A stretch of DNA of 64,000 bases from Hymenobacter sp. YIM 151858-1. Lineage in GTDB: Bacteria > Bacteroidota > Bacteroidia > Cytophagales > Hymenobacteraceae. The notes beneath the pieces were generated by a model, which did not search any database, was not told where the DNA came from, and worked only from the letters and a program-made list of their open reading frames with translations. The translations under genes and the position numbers were made by a program. The DNA lies in assembly GCF_025979705.1 (NCBI RefSeq), contig NZ_CP110136.1, positions 4,278,001 to 4,342,000 of the forward strand, read 5' to 3'. Position 1 is the stretch's first letter. Each line of letters starts with the position of its first letter. Positions 48,847 to 57,967 of this stretch are shown in pieces.

Positions 48847-51406
48847 GAACTTGCTAACGCCTGCGTTGGTGCGGGCGGTAGGCTACACCATTCTGCACTC
48901 GTTGTGGCAGGGGGCGGTGGTGGCCATTGCGCTGGCCGGCTTGCTGCTGCTGCTGCGCCGCCACTCGCCGCAGGTGCGCTACGGCGCTACGGCCGCCGCC
49001 CTGGGGTTGGTGCTGCTGCTGGCCGCCGTTACGTTTGTGCGCTACTACCTCACGGCGCTGCCCGGCGCTAGCAACGGCCCCGTAACGGCCGTGCTGATGG
49101 TATCGGATGCGGTGGGTGCCCAAAGCAACGCCAACGGCGCCGCGCTGCTGGCCCCCGATGGCCCCCTGAGCCTCAAAACCGTGCTGCGCTACACCGAGCA
49201 GCACCTGCCGCTGCTGGTAACGCTGTGGTTTATGGGCCTGCTCACGATGACGCTGCGCATGCTCGGCGGCCTGGCCTACGTGCAGCGCCTGCGCCACTAC
49301 GGCACGCAGCCCCTGGGTGTGGCCTGGCAAAATCGCCTGGCCAACCTGGCCGAGCGCGCCGGCCTGCAGCGCCCGGTGGCCCTCATGGAGTCGTCGATGG
49401 TGCGCGTGCCCATGGTTATTGGCCACCTGCGCCCCGTTATTCTGCTGCCCCTAGGTGCCGTGGCGGGTTTATCGACGCTGCAGCTCGAGGCCATTCTGGC
49501 CCACGAGCTGGCCCACGTGGTGCGGCGCGACTACCTCGTAAACCTGTTGCAATCGGTAGCCGAAATCCTGTTGTTCTACCACCCGGCGGTGTGGTTCCTG
49601 ACGGCCACGCTGCGCTCGGAGCGCGAAAACTGCTGCGACGACGTAGCCGCCTCGCTCTGCGGCAACCCGCTGGTGCTGGCCCGCGCCCTGGCTGCGCTGG
49701 CCGAGCTGGGCCTCGAACGTGCCGTAGCCCCGCGCCTGACGATGGCAGCCGTGGGGCCCAAGGGCTCGTTGCTGGGCCGGGTGCGCCGCCTGGTGCAAGG
49801 CCGCACGGCGCCCACTTTCTCCGAAGGATTTATGGCCGCCTGCGTGGTAATGGGCGGCTTGGTGCTGCTGTCGTTTACAGCTGCCGCCGCTTTGGCCAAC
49901 CCGCGCCTCGCTGCCGAAGCGCCGCGCCTGCTCCGCTCCACCGTTCTGAAGCCCTTTATCCCCGATGTTGAGGCCGCGCTGCCCCCGGTTGATGCGTGCC
50001 CCGATGACGCCGCGCTGGCTGCCGTGCCGGTTGCCAACCGCGCTGCCGCCGCCGACGATGACGACGACAAGCGCAAGCGCAAAAACAAGCGCAACGGCGA
50101 CACCCGCGTAGTGGTGGTGGATAGAACCCTTGCTACCCGCGGCCGCCGCGGCGAGCCCGGCACCGTGGTTATCGAGAAAGACAAGAAAGGCCGCCTGAAA
50201 GAGCTGTACGTGAACGGCCAACGCGTGGAAACCGGTGAGGCCGACCGCCGCGGCGGAAAATCAGCGAAGCCCAACGAGGAAGTTCGCGTAATTCAGCTGC
50301 CGGCTGCGGCCTCCGGGCGCCACTTTACGCCGGGCACCTACGAGTTTCACTTCGATAACGGCCTCGACGAGAAGCGGCTCCGCAGCCAGCTGCGCCGGCT
50401 GGAGGTGGGCCCCGGCGTGGTGGCAGGGCCTTCCGAAGGCGAAGTGCGCGTGATTACCCGCGAGGCGCTGGTATCGGCCGAGCGCGCCCTGGCCAAGGCC
50501 CGCACCAGCGGCGAGCTGAGCGAGGAAGAACGCGAACGGATTGAAGAGGAACTGGACCGCATCCGCGAGCAGCGCGACGAAATGCGCGAGCGTGATGCCG
50601 AGCAGCGCGCCCGCGAGGCCGAAGTGCGCAGCCGCTATAACGAGGAGCGCGCCCGCTACAACGAAGAAAGAGCGCGGTACAGCGAAGAACGCGCCCGCGC
50701 AAACGAGGAGCGCGCCCGCGAGCGGGAAGCCCGCGCCCGGGAGCGTGAGGCCGAAGCCCGCGAACGGGAGCGGAAGTTCCGCGAAGGGGAGGAGGCGTTC
50801 ATTAAAGAGCTGAGCAAGGAAGGCCTCATCAGCGACCCCAGCTCCTTCCAGCTGCTGCTGAACAACTCGCGCATGGTGGTAAACGGCAAAGAGCAGCCCG
50901 AGAGCATGCGCCGCAAGTTCCTGGACCTCTGGGCCAAGCATACCGGCCGCACCATGTCGGGCTCCACCTCGCTTTCCATCAGCCGCAACGGCGGCAACTC
51001 CAACATCTGGATTTCGGGCAGTGATGCCGGCCAGGGCATGGTGGCCCCTCCGGCCGCGCCGGTGCCGCCGGTGCCCCCCGTGCCCCCCACGCCGCGCGCA
51101 CCTAGGGCGCCCCGCGGCAGGGCTGGCTCGATGGATCCGCTGCCGCCGCTGCCGCCTGCGGCACCTAGGGCCCCGCGCGGCCCAAGCCGCAGCGCCATGG
51201 TAAACGGCGTGAACCTGGGCGAAGAGCTGCGCAAGGATGGCCTCATCGGCGACGCCGACCGCAGCTATGAATTCCGCCTGAACAACACCGAAATGGTGGT
51301 GAACGGCAAAAAGCAACCCGCCGCCACGGCCAGCAAATACCGCAAGCTGCTGGGCGGCGACAAAGGCGGCAAAGTCGATATCAACATCGTGCTGAAAGAA
51401 GACTGA
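48833..51406 (+). CDS. M56 (BlaR1-like) membrane metallopeptidase with charged coil and duplicated domain
   Basis: An 857-residue protein. The first 340 residues hold four membrane segments and the gluzincin site HELAHVVRRDYLVN (about residue 223) with RSERENCCDDVA downstream. After a linker (about 400-560), a Glu/Arg-rich helix follows (about 560-652), with repeats of ARYNEER/ARANEER. Two copies of a 50-residue domain come next: KELSKEGLISDPSSFQLLLN (from about 656) and EELRKDGLIGDADRSYEFRL (from about 794), each with MVVNGKxQP. A Pro/Arg-rich spacer separates them. The penicillin-binding domain of BlaR1 is absent, so the signal must be different. Confidence 0.88.
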   Translation: MNWLENLLTPALVRAVGYTILHSLWQGAVVAIALAGLLLLLRRHSPQVRYGATAAALGLVLLLAAVTFVRYYLTALPGASNGPVTAVLMVSDAVGAQSNANGAALLAPDGPLSLKTVLRYTEQHLPLLVTLWFMGLLTMTLRMLGGLAYVQRLRHYGTQPLGVAWQNRLANLAERAGLQRPVALMESSMVRVPMVIGHLRPVILLPLGAVAGLSTLQLEAILAHELAHVVRRDYLVNLLQSVAEILLFYHPAVWFLTATLRSERENCCDDVAASLCGNPLVLARALAALAELGLERAVAPRLTMAAVGPKGSLLGRVRRLVQGRTAPTFSEGFMAACVVMGGLVLLSFTAAAALANPRLAAEAPRLLRSTVLKPFIPDVEAALPPVDACPDDAALAAVPVANRAAAADDDDDKRKRKNKRNGDTRVVVVDRTLATRGRRGEPGTVVIEKDKKGRLKELYVNGQRVETGEADRRGGKSAKPNEEVRVIQLPAAASGRHFTPGTYEFHFDNGLDEKRLRSQLRRLEVGPGVVAGPSEGEVRVITREALVSAERALAKARTSGELSEEERERIEEELDRIREQRDEMRERDAEQRAREAEVRSRYNEERARYNEERARYSEERARANEERAREREARAREREAEARERERKFREGEEAFIKELSKEGLISDPSSFQLLLNNSRMVVNGKEQPESMRRKFLDLWAKHTGRTMSGSTSLSISRNGGNSNIWISGSDAGQGMVAPPAAPVPPVPPVPPTPRAPRAPRGRAGSMDPLPPLPPAAPRAPRGPSRSAMVNGVNLGEELRKDGLIGDADRSYEFRLNNTEMVVNGKKQPAATASKYRKLLGGDKGGKVDINIVLKED

Positions 51407-51465
51407 TTGCCCCTGCCCCAAGCCGCTGCGCAACTATCTGCCACACAGGCACGGGTAAGCAGCCA

Positions 51466-51504
51466 AAGCCGGCCGGGGTAACTGCCCCGGCCGGCTTATT
51501 TTTT
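51466..51504 (+). terminator. Terminator after the M56 gene
   Basis: aagccggccggggta / tgccccggccggctt stem, then ATTTTTT. Confidence 0.88.
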
Positions 51505-51654
51505 CCGTTCGCACCTAGGGGGGCCCGGGTCTGCAGATTGGCTGCTTCCTTTGTCACATAAATATGTGATACCCCACAGGCAACCGCGTAGGGGGCAACT
51601 GCATCTATTAGCCCAATCCGCCATTTACCGTTCATTTTTGTGCCTTCGTTGCCC

Positions 51655-54192
51655 ATGCTCACTCGTACGCTGCTGGTTTTGTTGTTTGGCTTATGGATGC
51701 GTTCGGCGTGGGCGCAAGCACCGGCGCCACCCGTAGCCAAGCCCGGCAAGCAGCTGCAGGCGCTGCGCATTGCCGAGCCCGTGAAGCTCGACGGCCAGCT
51801 CGACGAACCGGCCTGGCAGCAAGCCCCCGTGGCCACCGATTTCGTGGAAAACCAGCCCACGCCCGGCCGCCCCGAAAAGCACAAAACCGAGGTGCGCGTG
51901 CTCTACGACAACCAGCACCTGTACATCGGGGCCGTGATGCACGACATCTCGCCCGACTCGATTTTGCGCGAGCTCAGCCAGCGCGACGACATCAACAACT
52001 CCGACTGGTTTGGGGTGTTTCTCGACACGTACCACGACAAGCAGAACGGCTACGGCTTTATCGTAACCTCGGGCGGGGTGCAGCTCGATGCCCGCTACTC
52101 GCCCGCCAACGGCGAAGACGGCAACTGGAACGCCGTGTGGGACTCGCGCACCGCCATCCGGGGTACCGATTGGGTAGCCGAGCTGCGCATTCCGTACTCG
52201 GCCATTCGGTTTGCGCCCGCCACGGGCGGCGTGGCGCCGGTGTGGGGCCTCAACTTTGCGCGCCAGCGCCAGATAACGCGCCAAAAGTTTTTCTGGAACG
52301 AGCTGCGGCCCGAAGTAGACGGCTTCGTGAACCAGTGGGGCACCCTGCACGACCTGCGCGACATCAAGCCACCCCTGCGCCTCTCGCTCACGCCCTACGT
52401 GTCGGGCTACGTGAATGACAACCCCCTGAACGCGGAAGGGCAGCGGCGCACCACCACGGCCTTCAACGGCGGGGCCGACGTGAAGTGGGGCATCAACGAG
52501 AGCTTTACGCTCGATGCCACCTTGGTGCCGGACTTCGGGCAGGTGCAGAGCGACAACCAGGTGCTGAACCTCTCGCCCTTTGAGGTGCAGTTCGCCGAAA
52601 ACCGGCAGTTCTTCACCGAGGGCACCGAGCTGTTTAACAAGGGCAACCTGTTCTACTCGCGCCGGGTGGGCGCCACGCCCATCGGTTTCTACCAGGTACA
52701 AGCGGGCGAGAACGAAAAGATCATCCGCAACCCGGCCGAGACGCGCCTGCTCAACGCCACCAAGGTGTCGGGGCGCACGCGCAAAGGCCTGGGCATCGGC
52801 GTGTTCAACGCCCTGAGCAACGACGTGTACGCCACCGTGCGCAACGAGGAAACCGGCCAGGAGCGCACCGTCAAAACCCAGCCCTTCAGCAACTACAACA
52901 TTACGGTGCTGGATCAGTCGCTGAAGAATAACTCCTACGTCTCGCTCATCAACACCAACGTAACGCGTTGGGGCCAAACCTACGACGCCAACGTGACGGG
53001 CGGCCTGTTCCGCTTCGCCAACAAAAGCAACTCGTACGCCGTGGATGGCCGCGTGGTGTACTCGCGGCGCCGCGGCAACCGCTTCGGCTCCGACGAGCAA
53101 ATCGACGACCGCGACGGGTTTAAATACTCGCTGGGCGTAGGCAAAATCAGCGGCGCGTTCACCTGGAATCTGAGCCACGGCATCGAGTCGGACCGCTACA
53201 ACCCCAACGACCTGGGCATTTTATTCGGCAACAACAAAATTTCGCAGGAGCTGCAGCTGCGCTACAACAAGTTCAAGCCCTTCTGGAAGGTTAATAACCT
53301 CTCGACTTACCTGGGCACCTACTACGGGTTGTTGTTTTCGCCGACCCGCTACCAGGCCGTAAACGTGTATGGCGGCGCCAATACCACCTTCACCAAGCAC
53401 TTCATCAGCACGGGCTTTTACTTCGAGCTGTACCCCGTAACGCGCGACTACTTCGAGCCGCGCCAGTACCCGCTGGGCCGCTACTTCGTGAGACGGCCAG
53501 CCAACGCAGTGGTGGGGGGCTACGTGTCGTCGGACTACCGCAAAAAGCTGGCGGTGGATTTGAACGCCAACCTGGTGCCCTATGCCGAAGACGACCGCCT
53601 GCCGCGCCCGCGTCGGTTGGATGTTAGTTTTGGCCTCTCGCCCCGTTACCGCGTCAACAACCAGCTGAATTTCCGCTACAGCGTTAACTGGAGCCTGAAC
53701 CACAACCAGATTGGCTACGTGAACGGGGGGATGAGCAGCAGCGAACCGCTCGATCAGGACTTCCTGGGGCAGGTAATCCTGGGCCGCCGCAACGTGGTAA
53801 CGGTGTCGAACGTGCTGCAAACGGCCTACACGTTCACCAACCGCATGTCGCTGACGGTGCGCACGCGCCACTACACCAGCAACGTGCGCTACCGCGACTT
53901 TGCGCGCCTGAGCCCCGGCGGCGACGAGGAGCTGGTGGACTACCGCCGCAACCGCGACAACACCTACAACGCCTTCAACATCGATGCGGTGTACTCGTGG
54001 TGGTTTGCGCCCGGCTCGCAGGTGAGCGTGGTGTGGAAGAACGCCGGCAGCACTTTCCTGCAGGCCGAGCAAGCCACTCCGCTGTACTTCGATAACCTGA
54101 GCAACACCATCAACACCCCGCACAACAACTCCATATCCATCAAGGTGTTGTACTTCCTCGATTACCTGGCCCTGCGCCCCAAGCGCGGGTAA
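51655..54192 (+). CDS. DUF5916 outer-membrane protein with CBM9-like N-terminus
   Basis: An 845-residue exported protein. A signal peptide (MLTRTLLVLLFGLWMRSAWAQ) is followed by a CBM9-like beta-sandwich (about 40-230: IAEPVKLDGQLDEPAWQQAP, NSDWFGVFLDTYHDKQNGYGF, GTDWVAELRIPYSAIRF) and a DUF5916 region rich in amphipathic strands, with the family sequence LDATLVPDFGQVQSDNQVLNLSPFEVQFAENRQFFTEG. Probably an outer-membrane barrel; function not known. I start at ATG 51655 rather than GTG 51640. Three bases before the next gene region; the VOC gene follows at once. Confidence 0.9.
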   Translation: MLTRTLLVLLFGLWMRSAWAQAPAPPVAKPGKQLQALRIAEPVKLDGQLDEPAWQQAPVATDFVENQPTPGRPEKHKTEVRVLYDNQHLYIGAVMHDISPDSILRELSQRDDINNSDWFGVFLDTYHDKQNGYGFIVTSGGVQLDARYSPANGEDGNWNAVWDSRTAIRGTDWVAELRIPYSAIRFAPATGGVAPVWGLNFARQRQITRQKFFWNELRPEVDGFVNQWGTLHDLRDIKPPLRLSLTPYVSGYVNDNPLNAEGQRRTTTAFNGGADVKWGINESFTLDATLVPDFGQVQSDNQVLNLSPFEVQFAENRQFFTEGTELFNKGNLFYSRRVGATPIGFYQVQAGENEKIIRNPAETRLLNATKVSGRTRKGLGIGVFNALSNDVYATVRNEETGQERTVKTQPFSNYNITVLDQSLKNNSYVSLINTNVTRWGQTYDANVTGGLFRFANKSNSYAVDGRVVYSRRRGNRFGSDEQIDDRDGFKYSLGVGKISGAFTWNLSHGIESDRYNPNDLGILFGNNKISQELQLRYNKFKPFWKVNNLSTYLGTYYGLLFSPTRYQAVNVYGGANTTFTKHFISTGFYFELYPVTRDYFEPRQYPLGRYFVRRPANAVVGGYVSSDYRKKLAVDLNANLVPYAEDDRLPRPRRLDVSFGLSPRYRVNNQLNFRYSVNWSLNHNQIGYVNGGMSSSEPLDQDFLGQVILGRRNVVTVSNVLQTAYTFTNRMSLTVRTRHYTSNVRYRDFARLSPGGDEELVDYRRNRDNTYNAFNIDAVYSWWFAPGSQVSVVWKNAGSTFLQAEQATPLYFDNLSNTINTPHNNSISIKVLYFLDYLALRPKRG

Positions 54193-54207
54193 TTATTGCT
54201 CCTGCCG

Positions 54208-54612
54208 ATGAAAGCCCAACGCCTAGGTGCCGTTGCCTTGCTCGTACGCGACTACGACGAAGCCATTGCGTTTTACACCCGCGCCCTGGGTTTCGAGCTG
54301 ATTGAGGATACCGACCAAGGCAACGGCAAGCGGTGGGTACTGGTGGCCCCGCCCGGTGCCCAGCCGGGCACCTGCCTGCTGCTGGCCAAAGCCGAAGGCG
54401 ACGAGCAGCAGCAGGCCGTGGGCAACCAGAGCGGCGGCCGCGTATTCCTGTTTTTGTACACCGATGACTTTTGGCGCGACTACCGCGCCATGCGCGAGCG
54501 GGGCGTGCACTTTTTGGAGGAGCCGCGCACCGAAGCCTACGGCATCGTGGCCGTATTCCGCGACTACTACGGCCACAAGTGGGATTTGCTGGAGCCCCGC
54601 GCTGCCGAGTAG
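54208..54612 (+). CDS. VOC (glyoxalase/bleomycin resistance) family protein
   Basis: A 134-residue two-module VOC fold: LGAVALLVRDYDEAIAFYTRALGFELIED begins the first module, FYTDDFWRDYRAMRERGVHFLEEPR the second, and YYGHKWDLLEP ends it. Metal ligands cannot all be assigned; the expected first-strand His/Gln is replaced (RLGAVALLV). It may bind or modify a small molecule. Start ATG 54208, only 15 bases after the DUF5916 stop codon. Confidence 0.88.
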   Translation: MKAQRLGAVALLVRDYDEAIAFYTRALGFELIEDTDQGNGKRWVLVAPPGAQPGTCLLLAKAEGDEQQQAVGNQSGGRVFLFLYTDDFWRDYRAMRERGVHFLEEPRTEAYGIVAVFRDYYGHKWDLLEPRAAE

Positions 54613-54614
54613 CC

Positions 54615-55370
54615 TTAGCCCCTAGGTGGTCGTGAGCCCGCCGGTTTAGTGGGGTTGATTGGCCGGCCGAGCATAGGCTCCAATAAGCGCTGAGCTTTGT
54701 CGAGCGGTACAGGTTTGTATTCGATGCCCAGGCTCTTCGCGTTGGCTTCTACGGTGGTGCTGAAACCAGCTTGCCGACGGCGTTTATTCACGTTAGCCGC
54801 GTCGTGTATAGGCCATACGAAGCTCTCCGTTGCCGGTTTGCCATCGACATCAACTACTCCCACCGATAGGGTTTGCGTGCCGTAGAGCTGCTCATGGCCC
54901 TGCCACATCAGGTAGCGGTCGAGCATGCGGGCGTATAGGTAAAACGGCACCTCGCCTCTCTGGGCTGCGCGTTTAACCAACGGTAGGTACTTTGGCAGGC
55001 GCGATGAGTGTTGGATTACGAGCAAGGCCACTTCGTTGGTAGGGGTGCCTACCAAGCGTTTGCCAGGGTAGCCGTAGCGGGCAATGATTTCGGCAACGCG
55101 GCGAATGTTGGCCGAATCTTGCGCAATCATCTTTCCGGCAATGTAGGGACCTACTTCCTGCGGAGGAATACCTGCTGCCCGGCCAACCGAGTCGAGTTGG
55201 CGCTCGGCGTTGGGGCCGCCCATCAGCATGCGGCGGTAGTGTTGGTCTGCTACCGCTAGGCTATCCAGCTCGCGTTTCAATTGAGGGTTGAGTTTGCTCT
55301 GGCCAGCGGCGGTGTTTAGCAGCAGCCAACTGCAGCCGAGCAGGCCAAGGCAACGATACGTGAGGGGCAT
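54615..55370 (-). CDS. Exported DUF6624-like protein
   Basis: A 251-residue protein with a signal region (LGLLGCSWLLLNTAAG). The part from about residue 95, IIARYGYPGKRLVGTPTNEVALLVIQHSS...YLPLVKRAAQRGEVPFYLYARMLDRYLMWQGHEQLYGTQ (quoted in part), is the pattern I associate with DUF6624, a family seen in many Bacteroidota and without known role. The C-terminal tail is Pro/Lys-rich. Convergent with the VOC gene, with only two bases between. Confidence 0.65.
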   Translation of the reverse strand: MPLTYRCLGLLGCSWLLLNTAAGQSKLNPQLKRELDSLAVADQHYRRMLMGGPNAERQLDSVGRAAGIPPQEVGPYIAGKMIAQDSANIRRVAEIIARYGYPGKRLVGTPTNEVALLVIQHSSRLPKYLPLVKRAAQRGEVPFYLYARMLDRYLMWQGHEQLYGTQTLSVGVVDVDGKPATESFVWPIHDAANVNKRRRQAGFSTTVEANAKSLGIEYKPVPLDKAQRLLEPMLGRPINPTKPAGSRPPRG

Positions 55371-55436
55371 AAGCTAGCGGGGGATGGGCAGTAAACTTAG
55401 CTAACCTTGCACGATGGCATAGCGTGGAGACTTACG

Positions 55437-56414
55437 CTACAAGTCAAGTAGCTCGTCGGCAGCGGCAAAGGCCGATTTTTCGCCGCGCATTACCTGCTCG
55501 CGAATTGCGCCTAGGTGCTGCTGCACGGAGGGGCGGGCATAAAAGCGTTCTTCTAAGGCCTCGCGGATGCTGTGGTGCAGCCACTGCAAGTTTTGGTCTT
55601 GCCGGCGGCGCTCAAAGTAACCGTTGCCACGCGCGTGCTCGAGGTAGCGTTGCAGCTCTTCCCACACGCCGGGCACGCCTTCGCCGGTTAGCGCTGAGCA
55701 GGTACGCACCACCGGCGCCCAACCCGAGCTACCCAACGGGAAGAGGTGCAACGCCCCCTGGTACTCGCGGCGGGCACGCTTGGCAGCTACCTCGTTGCCC
55801 GAGTCGGCTTTGGTAATAACCACGGCATCGGCCATTTCCATGATGCCGCGCTTCACGCCCTGCAGCTCGTCGCCGGCACCGGCCAGCATCAGCAGCAAAA
55901 AGAAATCGACCATGCCGTGCACAGCCGTTTCGCTTTGGCCCACACCCACGGTTTCGACGAAGATGACGTCGTAGCCGGCGGCTTCGCACAGTAGCAAGGC
56001 CTCGCGCGTAGCCCGCGCCACGCCACCTAGGGAGCGGCCCGCCGGCGAAGGCCGGATGTAGGCGTTGGCGTGCGCCGAAAGGTGCTGCATGCGGGTTTTA
56101 TCGCCCAAAATGCTGCCGCCGCTGCGTTGGCTGGTGGGGTCGATGGCCAGCACGGCCAGGCGCAAGCCTAGTTGCTCCACCACGTACATGCCCAGCGCCT
56201 CGATAAAGGTGCTTTTGCCCACGCCCGGCACCCCCGTAATGCCAATGCGCACCGAGCGGCCCGTGCGCGGCAGCACGGCGCCAAGCACCTGCTGCGCCAA
56301 CGTGTGGTCGGAGGCCAGGGTGCTTTCGACGAGCGTAATGGCGCGGCTGAGCACGAGCCGGTCGCCGGCAAGCAGGCCTTCGGTGTATTGTTCGGCGGTA
56401 AGGCGTCGGGCCAA
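55437..56414 (-). CDS. meaB: Methylmalonyl-CoA mutase-associated GTPase MeaB
   Basis: A 325-residue G3E-type P-loop GTPase that protects and reloads adenosylcobalamin-dependent methylmalonyl-CoA mutase. Walker A is GITGVPGVGKSTFIEAL; further motifs are AIDPTSQRSGGSILGDKTRM, VIFVETVGVGQSE and ITKADSGN (G4). The C-terminal dimerisation helices are present. No mutase subunit gene adjoins. The acyl-CoA carboxylase at 38910 might supply the same branch, but this is speculation. Confidence 0.95.
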   Translation of the reverse strand: MARRLTAEQYTEGLLAGDRLVLSRAITLVESTLASDHTLAQQVLGAVLPRTGRSVRIGITGVPGVGKSTFIEALGMYVVEQLGLRLAVLAIDPTSQRSGGSILGDKTRMQHLSAHANAYIRPSPAGRSLGGVARATREALLLCEAAGYDVIFVETVGVGQSETAVHGMVDFFLLLMLAGAGDELQGVKRGIMEMADAVVITKADSGNEVAAKRARREYQGALHLFPLGSSGWAPVVRTCSALTGEGVPGVWEELQRYLEHARGNGYFERRRQDQNLQWLHHSIREALEERFYARPSVQQHLGAIREQVMRGEKSAFAAADELLDL

Positions 56415-56534
56415 AGCGGAGGGGCTAAGTAGGCGGTCAGGAAAGCCAAAGCCGCGGCACGGAGCAGCGGCTTTGGGCGGCTAAAAATACTTACTCGTAG
56501 GCTACGGCAAGGTACTGCCTAGGTTGGGCCTACA

Positions 56535-56575
56535 AACGCACCGGGCCGAGCGTTGTGCGCTCGGCCCGGTGCGTT
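56535..56575 (-). terminator. Hairpin overlapping the PD40 gene stop
   Basis: Perfect 18-bp stem aacgcaccgggccgagcg / cgctcggcccggtgcgtt with loop TTGTG; its end overlaps the stop codon of the gene at 56574. Confidence 0.8.
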
Positions 56576-57680
56576 AGGGTTTCTGCTGAAAGTAAATCTG
56601 GATGAAGTTGGGCAGCCCCAGCTTACCGCGGCGGCCGCCGAGCTTGATACCATCGTCGACGTACTTGCTGGCCATGCCCATGGCGTTGGGGTTCTCGACA
56701 ACCCCTAGGTACGGGTTGTCTTCGCGGGCCACGTAGATGCGGCCATCGGGGCCGAGCTGCAGCGAGCCAATTTTGCGGTTGGCTGAGTTACCCACAGCAG
56801 TTTTGGTGCCGCTGGCCAAATCTACCTGCCACACCTGGGCGTTGCCGCCACCGTTGCCATTGCTGGTAGCGTAAAGCTTGCTGCCATCCGGCGAAAACTC
56901 CACGCCGTAAGCTTCCTCAAAGGGGCCGTACGACTTGGGGTTGCTCACCTTGCCGGTAGCGTTGTCGAAATCAAATACCTCCACGCGGTTGGCCTCGCGC
57001 CAGATAGCTACGGCCAGCTTGCGGCCATCGGGCGAGAACTTCATGCAGCCAATGGCGTTGCGGCCGGGGCCGGCGTGCATGGCGCCTACGTTGCTGAGGT
57101 TGGGTTTGGTAACTACGCCATCGGGCGTGACGAGGTAGCTCACAAAGGCATTGGAGTTCCAGCGGTGCCCCACCACCCAAATGTCGCGGCCGTTGCGGTG
57201 GCGCACGGCGGCCAGCTTTTCGGCCACCGGCGAAATCAGCAGCATGTTGCTGCGCTTCACGTCGCCGAGGCCGCCTTCGGCCGTCATATCAACCACGGAG
57301 TAGCGCATGCCGTTGGAGCTGCCCTCGGCGCCGGTAGTGAAGATGTAGAACACGTTGCCGCTGCCGGGGTCGGGCACGATGAGCGCGCTTTGGCTGCTCG
57401 ATTTGCTGCCCATCAGGTTTTTGCCGTTCAGCATGGGCTCGTGCTGCCGGTTCCAGACGGTGACGCCGTTGGTGTAGAACAGCAGCTGCCCACGCGAGGT
57501 AGTGGCCACCGACGAGCCCTCGTAGGTGCTCAATTTGCCATCGAGCAGGGGGGTGGGCGCGCCCTGCCGGAAATCCAGGCCGGCCTCCTGGCCGAAGTAC
57601 CAGATGGAGGATTGCTGCTGAGCCTGAGCACCTAGGGGCCCGAGCAATAGCAGGAGGAGCGGGAAAAGTCGAAAACGCAT
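56574..57680 (-). CDS. Exported PD40/WD40-like beta-propeller protein, gliding-motility type without sorting tail
   Basis: A 368-residue protein with a signal peptide (MRFRLFPLLLLLLGPLGAQAQ). The sequence IWYFGQEAGLDFRQG, LLDGKLSTYEGSSVATTSRGQLLFYTNGVTVWNRQHEPM and SSSQSALIVPDPGSGNVFYIFT (in parts) is the N-terminal propeller of large gliding-motility-associated proteins. FSPDGRKLAVAI and EFSPDGSKLYATS are PD40 blades. In larger homologues the closing LPNFIQIYF is followed by PKD domains and a type IX sorting tail; here the protein ends there, so it may stay periplasmic. Start ATG 57680. Confidence 0.8.
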   Translation of the reverse strand: MRFRLFPLLLLLLGPLGAQAQQQSSIWYFGQEAGLDFRQGAPTPLLDGKLSTYEGSSVATTSRGQLLFYTNGVTVWNRQHEPMLNGKNLMGSKSSSQSALIVPDPGSGNVFYIFTTGAEGSSNGMRYSVVDMTAEGGLGDVKRSNMLLISPVAEKLAAVRHRNGRDIWVVGHRWNSNAFVSYLVTPDGVVTKPNLSNVGAMHAGPGRNAIGCMKFSPDGRKLAVAIWREANRVEVFDFDNATGKVSNPKSYGPFEEAYGVEFSPDGSKLYATSNGNGGGNAQVWQVDLASGTKTAVGNSANRKIGSLQLGPDGRIYVAREDNPYLGVVENPNAMGMASKYVDDGIKLGGRRGKLGLPNFIQIYFQQKP

Positions 57681-57813
57681 GTGCATTTGCCACGGCCCAA
57701 CCGAATTGTGAGCGGTTGGGCTTGGCCGACTAATAACGCAAAAGCGTGCCAAACAGGTGCCTCCCCCTCGGCCCCTGCCTTGCTCCAGGCGCGACATCGC
57801 GGAGCGGGGGACC

Positions 57814-57926
57814 CAGACGTCAGCAACGATTCCGTTCAACGATTGCGGCGGCTGCGGCTCACGCCTTCGCCGCCGCCCTACTGTAGCGCTACAATCCCTC
57901 AGCCCCGCAATAGTTGCTGACGTCTG
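57814..57926. repeat. Inverted repeat cagacgtcagcaac / gttgctgacgtctg
   Basis: Exact 14-bp arms at 57814-57827 and 57913-57926 around an 85-base GC-rich centre with its own pairing (ggcggctgcggc / gccgccgcc). Next to the Nudix stop lies ctctccgccggagag (57938-57952), a separate hairpin. The region 57690-57967 has no gene. Confidence 0.7.
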
Positions 57927-57967
57927 GCTCTCCCTCTCCGCCGGAGAGGGGGCCGGGGGGTGAGGCC

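Noticed and set aside
51691-53178. 495-codon frame antisense to the DUF5916 gene
   Set aside because: Same reason; the sense strand encodes a clear family member with signal peptide, and the antisense product has no motif.
38910-56414. Propionate pathway cluster of acyl-CoA carboxylase and meaB
   Set aside because: The two genes are 15 kb apart with unrelated genes between, and no mutase or epimerase is present.
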